Shown: positions 15,964-21,326 of the stretch, piece after piece
Layout: each line of letters starts with the position of its first letter
Position numbering within the stretch: position 1 is the first letter of the stretch
DNA from: a virus
IMG/VR virus record: IMGVR_UViG_3300018019_000005
Location: 62,001-126,000 of that record
DNA: 64,000 bases
Direction: 5' to 3' (one strand)
Program-made: the position numbers and the translations under genes
The notes under the pieces: model-generated
Seen by the model: only the letters and a program-made list of their open reading frames with translations
Database searches by the model: none
Told to the model about the DNA's origin: nothing

Positions 15964-16035
15964 GGTGAGTGAACCCCACAGGGTACTCGGTCTGGTCCGA
16001 GGGGGCGGGGGCAGCCCACTTCGTCATTCACCCCA
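15964..16035 (+). other. tRNA-sized element with His-like acceptor but non-canonical core
   Basis: 72 nt beginning with G plus GTGAGTG pairing CATTCAC, then C and CCA, as in the adjacent tRNA-His. Inside are only mini-hairpins (ACCC-CACA-GGGT; CTCGG-TCTGGT-CCGAG; GGG-CAG-CCC) and no TTC T-loop. Either a decayed tRNA copy or a tRNA mimic. Confidence 0.4.
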
Positions 16036-16041
16036 ATATAT

Positions 16042-16119
16042 GGTCCCGTAGCTCAGCCCGTATAGAGCAACTCCCTCCGAAGGAGAAGGTCGTCGGTTAA
16101 AATCCGACCGGGACTTCCA
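16042..16119 (+). tRNA. tRNA-Arg (CCG)
   Basis: Acceptor GGTCCCG/CGGGACT, D-arm GCTC/GAGC, anticodon loop CTCCGAA, T-loop TTAAAAT (atypical, no TTC), encoded CCA. Anticodon CCG reads CGG. Confidence 0.8.
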
Positions 16120-16125
16120 GATTAG

Positions 16126-16201
16126 GCCCCTGTAGCTCAGTGGACAGAGCGCCCGGTTTCGACCCGGATGGTCGCAGGTCCGAATCCTGTCAGGGGTTCC
16201 A
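16126..16201 (+). tRNA. tRNA-Arg (TCG)
   Basis: Acceptor GCCCCTG/CAGGGGT, anticodon loop TTTCGAC, encoded CCA. T-loop begins TCCGAAT. Confidence 0.85.
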
Positions 16202-16240
16202 AGATTTGAAAACAGTAATTGGACTTCGTAGTCCTTTAGT

Positions 16241-16657
16241 ATGAGGTCTAAGAACTGTTACAAATGTGGTAAGGAAAAAGAGCACCGGTCAGCACCATAC
16301 TGCCTCGAATGCCAGCGAGGCTACAATAAGCAAAACTACGAGAGGAATAAGACCTCGTATGTTGAAAAAGCGAAACGGAATGGTGCAAGGTATAGGAAAG
16401 AAGCCATAGAGTGGGTCTTACAGTATTTGATGACTCACCCCTGTATCGACTGTGGAGAATCTGACCCGATAGTCCTTGAGTTTGACCATCGGGAAGGAGA
16501 AAAGAAATTAGCAGCCGTTTCAACTTTAATGACACAAATGAAGGCATCATTAAAGACGATAAAGGCTGAGATAGTTAAGTGCGACGTGCGATGCGCCAAC
16601 TGTCACCGTCGTAAAACAGCGAAAGAAAGAGGTTGGTACAAGATTGAGGCCCCGTAG
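16241..16657 (+). CDS. HNH endonuclease, 138 aa
   Basis: HPCIDCGESDPIVLEFDHR and later CDVRCANCHRRKT form the C-HNH-C core of small phage HNH proteins; an N-terminal CxxC pair (CYKCGK, CLEC) may be another finger. No clear SD. The stop codon lies inside the following tRNA-Arg gene, so insertion is tight against the tRNA. Confidence 0.8.
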   Translation: MRSKNCYKCGKEKEHRSAPYCLECQRGYNKQNYERNKTSYVEKAKRNGARYRKEAIEWVLQYLMTHPCIDCGESDPIVLEFDHREGEKKLAAVSTLMTQMKASLKTIKAEIVKCDVRCANCHRRKTAKERGWYKIEAP

Positions 16658-16727
16658 CTCAGCCCGGACTAGAGCAGCGGTCTACGAAACCGAAGGTCAG
16701 TGGGTTCAAATCCCCTCGGGGCTTCCA
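16648..16727 (+). tRNA. tRNA-Arg (ACG)
   Basis: Acceptor GGCCCCG/CGGGGCT, anticodon stem GCGGT/ACCGA, loop CTACGAA, T-loop TTCAAAT, encoded CCA. The TAG of its D-region is also the stop codon of the preceding HNH gene. Confidence 0.88.
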
Positions 16728-16732
16728 AGATT

Positions 16733-16870
16733 GAGACCACGTGACGCACCCAAAGGGATGGCGAGTCTGATGGGTTCGGTGGTAAGCAGGGCACCAGTTC
16801 TTCGGAACAGGCGAGGTCCCCAGCTATGCACTTCCCGCCCCTGCGGAGGGCGGTTGTCACTGGTCACTGT
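16733..16870 (+). other. Structured spacer between tRNAs
   Basis: No gene. ACCA-c-GTGAC near the 5' end pairs with GTCAC-TGGT near the 3' end, enclosing GTTC-TTCG-GAAC and CGCCC-CTGCGGA-GGGCG hairpins. The segment 16749-16782 resembles 20172-20205. Probably part of a structured RNA. Confidence 0.35.
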
Positions 16871-16874
16871 TTGT

Positions 16875-16948
16875 TGGGATGTCATCCAATGGTAAGATGC
16901 CCGGCTGTTACCCGGAGAATGCAGGTTCGAGTCCTGCCGTCCCAGCCA
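16875..16948 (+). tRNA. tRNA-Asn (GTT), copy 1
   Basis: Acceptor TGGGATG/CGTCCCA, anticodon loop CTGTTAC, T-arm GCAGG-TTCGAGT-CCTGC, discriminator G, CCA. Confidence 0.9.
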
Positions 16949-17113
16949 GTTTGAGGTCGTATGAGCGAGTGTCGCTGGTGTGATGAGGGTCGCCCTTGGT
17001 TGGCAGGTTGTGAGGGCAAACAGCACCAGCCGTTGTATGGTTCAGGCGAGCACTCAGGGACGATGTGTCATAACAACTCGTCTATATATCCGCCTGAGAA
17101 GGAGACAGTTTCT
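16949..17113 (+). other. Structured spacer between tRNA-Asn genes
   Basis: 165 nt with no gene. GCTGGTG pairs CACCAGC around an AGGG-TCG-CCCT hairpin; a second unit has TCAGGC/GCCTGA around GACGA/TCGTC. Unknown role. Confidence 0.3.
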
Positions 17114-17188
17114 TCTGGAGTAGCTCAACGGTAGAGCGTTCGGCTGTTAACCGAATGGTTGGGGGTTCGATTCCCTCCTCCAGAGCCA
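17114..17188 (+). tRNA. tRNA-Asn (GTT), copy 2
   Basis: Acceptor TCTGGAG/CTCCAGA, anticodon TTCGG-CTGTTAA-CCGAA, T-loop TTCGATT, discriminator G, CCA. Different sequence from copy 1, so not a recent duplicate. Confidence 0.93.
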
Positions 17189-17194
17189 AAATAT

Positions 17195-17274
17195 GGAGTC
17201 GTGACGCAGATGTGGTTAAGCGTAGCCGCCTTTTAAGCGGACGGTCGTGGGCACCCAATCCACCGGCTCCACCA
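17195..17274 (+). tRNA. tRNA-Lys (TTT) with atypical T-loop
   Basis: Acceptor GGAGTCG/CGGCTCC, anticodon CCGC-CTTTTAA-GCGG, CCA encoded. The T-loop reads CACCCAA instead of TTCGANT, so the T54-T55 pair needed for the usual D/T-loop contact is absent. Confidence 0.75.
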
Positions 17275-17280
17275 AGATGT

Positions 17281-17357
17281 GCCGCCGTAACTCAACTGGA
17301 CAGAGTACTCGGCTCTTGCCCGAGGAGTTGGAGGTTCGAGTCCTCTCGGCGGTACCA
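17281..17357 (+). tRNA. tRNA-Lys (CTT), copy 1
   Basis: Acceptor GCCGCCG/CGGCGGT, anticodon CTCGG-CTCTTGC-CCGAG, T-loop TTCGAGT, CCA. Confidence 0.9.
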
Positions 17358-17362
17358 AATTT

Positions 17363-17438
17363 GGGTCGGTAGCTTAACTGGCAGAGCAGGGGCCTCTTAA
17401 GCCCAAGGTTGAGGGTTCGATTCCCTCCCGACCCACCA
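17363..17438 (+). tRNA. tRNA-Lys (CTT), copy 2
   Basis: Acceptor GGGTCGG/CCGACCC, anticodon loop CTCTTAA in stem GGGC/GCCC, T-arm GAGGG-TTCGATT-CCCTC, CCA. Confidence 0.92.
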
Positions 17439-17445
17439 AGATGCT

Positions 17446-17482
17446 CTTGAGAGCGTATTATAGGACTTAAGGTGCTCTCAAG
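17446..17482 (+). repeat. 9-bp inverted repeat in tRNA spacer
   Basis: CTTGAGAGC and GCTCTCAAG pair perfectly around a loop containing GTATTATAG. No T-run follows; could be a processing hairpin or carry a promoter in its loop. Confidence 0.5.
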
Positions 17483-17513
17483 ATAATGCCGAGAAGTTTG
17501 AAAGTTTGGTTTT

Positions 17514-17590
17514 GCCTCTTTAGCTGATGCGGTGCATAGCGCCCGCCTGAAGAGCGGGAGAACAGAGTTCGACTCTCTGGGGAGGCACCA
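17514..17590 (+). tRNA. tRNA-Phe (GAA)
   Basis: Acceptor GCCTCTT/GGGAGGC, anticodon CCCGC-CTGAAGA-GCGGG, T-arm CAGAG-TTCGACT-CTCTG, CCA. Confidence 0.92.
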
Positions 17591-17596
17591 AGTTAT

Positions 17597-17670
17597 AGCG
17601 GAGTAGAGCAGTCAGGTAGCTCGGTTGGCTCATAACCAACAGGCCGCTGGTTCAAATCCAGCCTCCGCAA
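17597..17670 (+). tRNA. Initiator-like tRNA-fMet (CAT)
   Basis: Body matches bacterial initiator tRNA: position 1 (A) does not pair with 72 (A), then GCGGAG/CTCCGC; the D-arm GAGCAGTCAGGTAGCTC and ending CGCAACC follow the bacterial initiator pattern. Anticodon stem GTTGG/CCAAC has two rather than three G:C pairs next to the loop. The last base of CCA is T in the genome, so the end must be completed. The phage also encodes peptide deformylase. Confidence 0.72.
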
Positions 17671-17675
17671 CCTTG

Positions 17676-17718
17676 ATACGCTACAGCGTATTAGCAACAG
17701 ATATGCGGTGTAGCGTAT
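17676..17718 (+). repeat. 10-bp inverted repeat in tRNA spacer
   Basis: ATACGCTACA and TGTAGCGTAT are perfect complements flanking 23 nt. Same type of spacer hairpin as at 17446. Confidence 0.5.
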
Positions 17719-17725
17719 GGTTTGA

Positions 17726-17802
17726 TGCGGGGTATAACTCTGGTGAGTTTCGGAGTCTCATAAGCTCTGTAAAGGTGGGTTCAATTCCCATCCCCGCTAC
17801 CA
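17726..17802 (+). tRNA. tRNA with CAT anticodon (Met or Ile2), irregular
   Basis: GCGGGG/CCCCGC acceptor with an unpaired T at each side, D-arm AACTC/GAGTT, anticodon loop CTCATAA in a stem with two G.U pairs, T-loop TTCAATT, CCA. Identity (Met, initiator or lysidine-modified Ile) cannot be told from sequence. Confidence 0.65.
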
Positions 17803-17809
17803 TCTTAGG

Positions 17810-17883
17810 GTTGTCTTGTAGCTCAGCGGAAGAGCGACCGGGGTACCGGGAGGTCGGTGGTTCGATTCCACCCATGCAACTCA
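17810..17883 (+). pseudogene. Degenerate tRNA
   Basis: D-arm GCTC/GAGC and T-arm GGTGG-TTCGATT-CCACC are intact, but the anticodon arm is only CCGG-GGTA-CCGG and the acceptor GTTGTCT/ATGCAAC has a mismatch and an offset. No assignable anticodon. Confidence 0.5.
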
Positions 17884-17886
17884 AGC

Positions 17887-17995
17887 CGTACGTGAGTGCC
17901 CCTTAAAAGGCCATTGTTTGGGCGGCGTAATTGTCGGGTAACATACTCATGGTGTGGCGCAGCGCAACCATCATGGCTCCCAAACACCACGTACG
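17887..17995 (+). other. Nested-hairpin RNA element in tRNA array
   Basis: Outer stem CGTACGTG/CACGTACG (8 bp) encloses a 74-nt unit, 17916-17989, with GTTTGGG/CCCAAAC followed by A and CCA, the exact size and end of a tRNA. Its inside folds as a long CATGGT/ACCAT-CATG hairpin rather than a cloverleaf. Possibly a small structured RNA or tRNA mimic. Confidence 0.4.
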
Positions 17996-17999
17996 TTCT

Positions 18000-18074
18000 G
18001 GCTCGCTAGTTCAGTGGCAGAACGCCGCTCTCATAAGGCGGATGTCACAGGTTCGATTCCTGTGCGAGCTACCA
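18000..18074 (+). tRNA. tRNA with CAT anticodon (Met or Ile2)
   Basis: Acceptor GGCTCGC/GCGAGCT, D-arm GTTC/GAAC, anticodon CCGCT-CTCATAA-GGCGG, T-arm ACAGG-TTCGATT-CCTGT, discriminator A, CCA. Normal cloverleaf; elongator Met or Ile2. Confidence 0.85.
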
Positions 18075-18079
18075 AGTTA

Positions 18080-18230
18080 TGGCGGAAGCATACTGGACTG
18101 GCAAGGCTAACCGGTTTGAGTATGTGGGCTGAGGCCCGAGAGGTGAAAACCTCCCATTGTCCGTCACCGTTTGGAGGTTGACGAGTACTGGCTCTGATTA
18201 GCTGGGGGAGTACTGCCAAACCTCCATTAT
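18080..18230 (+). other. Structured spacer between tRNAs
   Basis: About 150 nt without a gene. Stems: CATACT/AGTATG; GGGC-TGAG-GCCC; GAGGT-GAAA-ACCTC; and an 8-bp TGGAGGTT (18172)/AACCTCCA (18219) enclosing two AGTACT palindromes. Likely transcribed structured RNA. Confidence 0.35.
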
Positions 18231-18305
18231 CAGGTCCTAGCATAATGGTAATGCCCTAGTCTGGGGGACTAGTGATTGGCAGTTCGACTCTGCCGGACCT
18301 GACCA
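18231..18305 (+). tRNA. tRNA-Pro (GGG)
   Basis: Acceptor CAGGTCC/GGACCTG, D-stem GCAT/ATGC, anticodon CTAGT-CTGGGGG-ACTAG, T-arm GGCAG-TTCGACT-CTGCC, CCA. Confidence 0.92.
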
Positions 18306-18312
18306 AAGTTTA

Positions 18313-18342
18313 CGGGCTGTAGCTGAACGGCCTAACTTGTGC
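18313..18342 (+). pseudogene. Fragment resembling a tRNA 5' half
   Basis: CGGGCTG-TA-GCTGAACGGC looks like an acceptor strand plus D-arm with no 3' half before tRNA-Pro(TGG) begins. Confidence 0.3.
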
Positions 18343-18417
18343 CGGGGCGTAGGGTAACGGTAACCCACTTGCTTTGGGAGCAAGTCGTTGGAGGTTCAAA
18401 TCCTCTCGCCCCGACCA
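18343..18417 (+). tRNA. tRNA-Pro (TGG)
   Basis: Acceptor CGGGGCG/CGCCCCG, D-arm GGGT/ACCC, anticodon CTTGC-TTTGGGA-GCAAG, T-loop TTCAAAT, CCA. Confidence 0.93.
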
Positions 18418-18461
18418 AAAATATCACTCCGACCAATCTTCTGACTTCAGTATCTATTAGT

Positions 18462-19052
18462 ATGAAGAGTCAAGAAGTTGGTGGAGTGAATGTAAGACTT
18501 CCACACATCTGCAAAAAATGTGGGAAGGCATTAACTGAGGACGGTAAGAACTTCCCAACACGTTGGTCTAATGGGAATAAGTATTACCGATTTCTATGCC
18601 GTATTTGCTTTAATAAGCATAACAAACGTTGGAAACCTCGACATGGAATGACCGAGGGGGTTTACGAGCGAAGGAAACAGACTCTAAGCACCCAAAGGTA
18701 TAAAGGCGAAGCAAGGCATGTTACAAACGACTGCAAGAGTTGGGATAAACGCCATGGGTTTGCCTGCGACCTTGACCGGAACTACGTAGCTGCTCTTATA
18801 TCCACTGGCTGCCGATACTGTGGAGTAACCCAAAGAGAACTACGCATTGGGTTGGACCGATTAGATAACATGCGGGGTCATTTGAAAAGTAACGTAATTC
18901 CCTGTTGCACAAGATGTAACATTGTTCGAGGAAATATGCCCTACAAAGCGTGGTTACTAATCGCTGATACAATGCGAAAAGTTAGGGAGCTTGGGTTATT
19001 TGCGGATTGGGTTCCGGGAAATAAAAGCAAAGATTATTCCGGGGTCGTCTGA
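18462..19052 (+). CDS. HNH homing endonuclease, 196 aa
   Basis: Start taken at ATG 18462, since upstream in-frame sequence runs into tRNA-Pro. N-terminal zinc pairs (CKKCGK, CRICF), then the core: CRYCGVTQRELRIGLDRLDN and VIPCCTRCNIVRGNM, an HNH variant found in phages (LDRLDN in place of HH). Sits between two tRNA-Pro genes. Confidence 0.8.
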   Translation: MKSQEVGGVNVRLPHICKKCGKALTEDGKNFPTRWSNGNKYYRFLCRICFNKHNKRWKPRHGMTEGVYERRKQTLSTQRYKGEARHVTNDCKSWDKRHGFACDLDRNYVAALISTGCRYCGVTQRELRIGLDRLDNMRGHLKSNVIPCCTRCNIVRGNMPYKAWLLIADTMRKVRELGLFADWVPGNKSKDYSGVV

Positions 19053-19062
19053 TTTAAATTTT

Positions 19063-19141
19063 CGGTGTGTAGCTCAGCCCGGTTTAGAGCACTCCGTTCG
19101 GGGCGGAGGGGTCGGGAGTTCAAATCTCCCCACGCCGACCA
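19063..19141 (+). tRNA. tRNA-Pro (CGG)
   Basis: Acceptor CGGTGTG/CACGCCG, anticodon CTCCG-TTCGGGG-CGGAG, T-arm GGGAG-TTCAAAT-CTCCC, CCA. With GGG and TGG it completes coverage of the Pro codons. Confidence 0.92.
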
Positions 19142-19152
19142 AGATTGATTTA

Positions 19153-19191
19153 TACGTCAAGTTTACCCCTCTGGGGCTAAAAGTTGACGTA
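19153..19191 (+). repeat. Inverted repeat in tRNA spacer
   Basis: TACGTCAA/TTGACGTA (8 bp) encloses CCCC-TCT-GGGG. Fourth long hairpin of this sort between tRNA genes. Confidence 0.5.
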
Positions 19192-19204
19192 AATAGCAAG
19201 ATAT

Positions 19205-19279
19205 TCCAGAGTCCTCTAACGGTAGGAGAACCGGCTCTGACCCGGTTAATGAGAGGTTCGAGTCCTCCCCTCGGAGCCA
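19205..19279 (+). tRNA. tRNA-Gln (CTG), imperfect acceptor
   Basis: Anticodon ACCGG-CTCTGAC-CCGGT and T-loop TTCGAGT are good, CCA is encoded, but TCCAGAG/CCTCGGA has two mismatches. May be functional or starting to decay. Confidence 0.65.
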
Positions 19280-19283
19280 AGCT

Positions 19284-19321
19284 AGCCCGGAAAATGTGGG
19301 TTCGAGTCCCACCGGATAATC
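19284..19321 (+). pseudogene. Fragment resembling a tRNA 3' half
   Basis: Contains an isolated T-arm GTGGG-TTCGAGT-CCCAC with no D- or anticodon arm upstream and no CCA. Confidence 0.35.
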
Positions 19322-19359
19322 GCATGGAGTAGCCTTCCCGTCAGGCAGAACGCCCCCAG

Positions 19360-19437
19360 CGACCCGTCATTCAATGGTAGGATACCGGGGATTGATTCAG
19401 GGAGAAGGTTGCGGGTTCGAGTCCCGTCGCCCCGCCA
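19360..19437 (+). pseudogene. tRNA-like element A (3' half fits element B)
   Basis: D-arm ATTC-AATGGTA-GGAT and T-arm GCGGG-TTCGAGT-CCCGT are intact and CCA is encoded, but CGACCCG does not pair with CGCCCCG, and the anticodon arm is too long with no valid stem. Its 3' strands pair perfectly with the 5' strands of the next element. Confidence 0.5.
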
Positions 19438-19438
19438 T

Positions 19439-19520
19439 GCGGGGCGTAGCTCAATGGTAGAGCGTCTCCCATGATGCAGCCGGAAAAACGGGGTTCGAGT
19501 CCCCGTAGGACATGGTACAG
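19439..19520 (+). pseudogene. tRNA-like element B (5' half fits element A)
   Basis: Acceptor strand CGGGGCG, D-arm GCTC/GAGC and a T-arm CGGGG-TTCGAGT-CCCCG are present, but no downstream acceptor strand pairs. CGGGGCG and TCTCC instead complement CGCCCCG and GGAGA of element A, giving a canonical tRNA only in permuted order. Confidence 0.5.
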
Positions 19521-19608
19521 CGTAGCCTCATGGTAGCTGTGACCAAGATAACCATGGTACTCTTGGTCTTGACCTTCGTTTATTTGGATAAGACACCGGC
19601 GTGAGTTT

Positions 19609-19698
19609 AGGGGTGACGGGCAATCTGGTTCGGCCCAGCGGTCTCCAAAACCGTCTTCCTTCGGGATACTGGGGGTTCAAATCCCTCCACCCCTGCCA
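19609..19698 (+). tRNA. tRNA-Trp (CCA) with long variable arm
   Basis: Acceptor AGGGGTG/CACCCCT, G73 and the GGT-CTCCAAA-ACC anticodon arm match bacterial tRNA-Trp. Unlike normal tRNA-Trp it has an enlarged D-loop and a 16-nt variable region containing TCC-TTCG-GGA, as in class II tRNAs. CCA encoded. Confidence 0.82.
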
Positions 19699-19732
19699 AG
19701 ATTCTAATGTAAATTTTTGGTGCAGATAGAGT

Positions 19733-19767
19733 CTCCAAATCTACGCTATGCAACTCATATATTGGAG
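19733..19767 (+). promoter_or_regulatory. SD-masking hairpin before HNH gene
   Basis: CTCCAA (19733) pairs with TTGGAG (19762), the ribosome binding site of the HNH gene at 19774; the loop contains CATATATT. Confidence 0.45.
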
Positions 19768-19773
19768 GATTGT

Positions 19774-20118
19774 ATGGCGACAGAAGCTTGGAAAACATCT
19801 CATCAAGAAGAAATGAAAGCATACAGGAGAAAACATTATCAAAATCACAAAGAGCCATATCTTATCCGAGCAAAGAACCAAAGGAAAGAAATTAGAGATT
19901 GGTTCAAGGAGTTCAAACGCTCTCTAAAATGTGCTCGTTGCCCGGAAAATCATCCTGCATGTTTAGATTTTCATCATAGAGATTCAAGCAAAAAAGACAT
20001 GTCAATAAGGCAAGCTGTGAACCAAGGTTGGGGAAAGAAACGAATCCTTGCTGAGATAAGAAAATGCGAAATACTATGCTCTAACTGTCACAGGAAGGAG
20101 CACCATCCTGAAATTTAA
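19774..20118 (+). CDS. HNH endonuclease, 114 aa
   Basis: Start at ATG 19774 behind TTGGAGG. CARCPENHPACLDFHHRD and CEILCSNCHRKEHH give the HNH/zinc core shared with the gene at 16241. Basic N-terminal half. AT-rich relative to the flanking RNA genes. Confidence 0.82.
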   Translation: MATEAWKTSHQEEMKAYRRKHYQNHKEPYLIRAKNQRKEIRDWFKEFKRSLKCARCPENHPACLDFHHRDSSKKDMSIRQAVNQGWGKKRILAEIRKCEILCSNCHRKEHHPEI

Positions 20119-20141
20119 TTATTCGTTTGTTTCTCAATCTC

Positions 20142-20152
20142 TGTGGTATTAC
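20142..20152 (+). promoter_or_regulatory. Extended -10 promoter TGTGGTATTAC
   Basis: Same core as the other sites (TGGTATTA), located exactly where the structured non-coding segment begins. Confidence 0.5.
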
Positions 20153-20730
20153 CAAGAATGGCGTGCAAGGTCCCGTAGGGTCGGCAAGACTGATGGGAAC
20201 GGTTGTCGTGGCAGAAATCGGGATACCGTGCCTGCACAAGCGGCTTCCGGGCGACGAGGGGGACCGGTCATTAACCCCGTAGAAAGCGAAGCCAAACCGC
20301 CAGTACGCTGGCTGCACGCCGTTGGGTTTAAGTTGGTGCTCCTGACCGACCTAAGTCTCTGGTGAGTTGACATAACCGGGGGCGATGTCTTAAGGGCGTG
20401 GTCACAGGGGCGCTGTTCGGGCGGGGTGAGAGCGTTAGGACAACGCAGTGGGCCTCGGGGTGAGACACCATAAGAAACCCGACCACATCAACCCGTATGG
20501 TGTACGGCAATGAGACCGGCCAATTCGATGGATATGAACCTGAGAGAAGACCGGTTACACCCCGCCCAAACCCTAAAAGCTTGACTCGCCGCCTAGTCCT
20601 ATGGGCGGATACCGGAGTGCGAAGAGCGATGGACGGCTATAGGGGTCGTGCGCAGGCTTACCGGCAATTAGCCATCGATCACATTCGGTGTGGCAACGAG
20701 CGAGGATTAACGGTTTTCCGAATCTTAGAT
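20153..20730 (+). ncRNA. Candidate large structured RNA, about 580 nt
   Basis: No convincing open frame on the forward strand although GC is high. Many local stems: CCC-GTA-GGG; GCCAG-TACG-CTGGC; GACAT/ATGTC; GCGTT-AGGAC-AACGC; CCGTA-TGGTG-TACGG; CCGCC/GGCGG; CGATGG/CCATCG, plus GTGCA/TGCAC. Begins at a promoter and ends just before an HNH gene with its own GGAGG. Size and setting resemble GOLLD or ROOL class phage RNAs; identity not established. Confidence 0.45.
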
Positions 20731-20741
20731 AAGGAGGCTCT

Positions 20742-21293
20742 ATGGGATACGCTGACGTACTTGTACTAGACATGAACTGGATACCCGTGGGCTTCATGGG
20801 CTGGCAGAACGCCGTCAAGCTCTGGTTCGAGGACCGTGCCAAGATTGTCAAGGAGGACGAGGGCGGGAAGGTCCTGCACTCACCGTCCTTTGAAATGGGC
20901 ATGCCAAGGGTGATAGTCGTTCGCAACGCTTGGCATCGCCGTAAGAAGCAGTCCGTCCCCTGCACCCGGCGCAACCTGTTAGTGCGTGACAATGCAACAT
21001 GCCAGTACTGCGGCAAGGTGGTCCACACCTCGGAATACACGATTGACCACGTCATCCCGCTTTGCCAGAAGGGCAAGTCCGACTGGGACAACCTTGCCAT
21101 CGCCTGTATGCCGTGCAACAAGGAAAAGGCCGGACGTACCCCGGCGCAGGCGGGCATGACCTTGCTCAGCAAGCCCTATACGCCGAAGCCCACGGACCCC
21201 CGCTTCAACTTCAAGCTGCATATCAGCAAGATAAGGAACGAGTGGAAAGATTACGCACCGTACCTATACTGGAATGTTGTACTTGATAAATGA
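20742..21293 (+). CDS. HNH endonuclease, 183 aa
   Basis: AAGGAGGCTCT before ATG. Residues about 82-126: CQYCGKVVHTSEYTIDHVIP and NLAIACMPCNKEKAGRT, the classic CxxC-HNH-CxxC core of the stand-alone HNH family found in phages and bacteria. Could be a homing gene or a functional phage nuclease; its base composition is closer to the core genes than to the AT-rich homing genes. Confidence 0.88.
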   Translation: MGYADVLVLDMNWIPVGFMGWQNAVKLWFEDRAKIVKEDEGGKVLHSPSFEMGMPRVIVVRNAWHRRKKQSVPCTRRNLLVRDNATCQYCGKVVHTSEYTIDHVIPLCQKGKSDWDNLAIACMPCNKEKAGRTPAQAGMTLLSKPYTPKPTDPRFNFKLHISKIRNEWKDYAPYLYWNVVLDK

Positions 21294-21326
21294 ACTACTT
21301 ACCCCATTCATTGAAGGAGAGTTTAA

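Noticed and set aside
15884-19700. CRISPR array
   Set aside because: The repeated units are tRNA genes of different sequence, with no constant direct repeat and no regular spacers.
15156-20730. Group I introns, tmRNA or RNase P RNA in the non-coding segments
   Set aside because: I looked for the conserved core strings of these RNAs and did not see them; there is also no interrupted gene around the segments.
20742-21293. Late packaging HNH next to terminase
   Set aside because: The family is often near terminase in other phages, but no terminase gene is present here.
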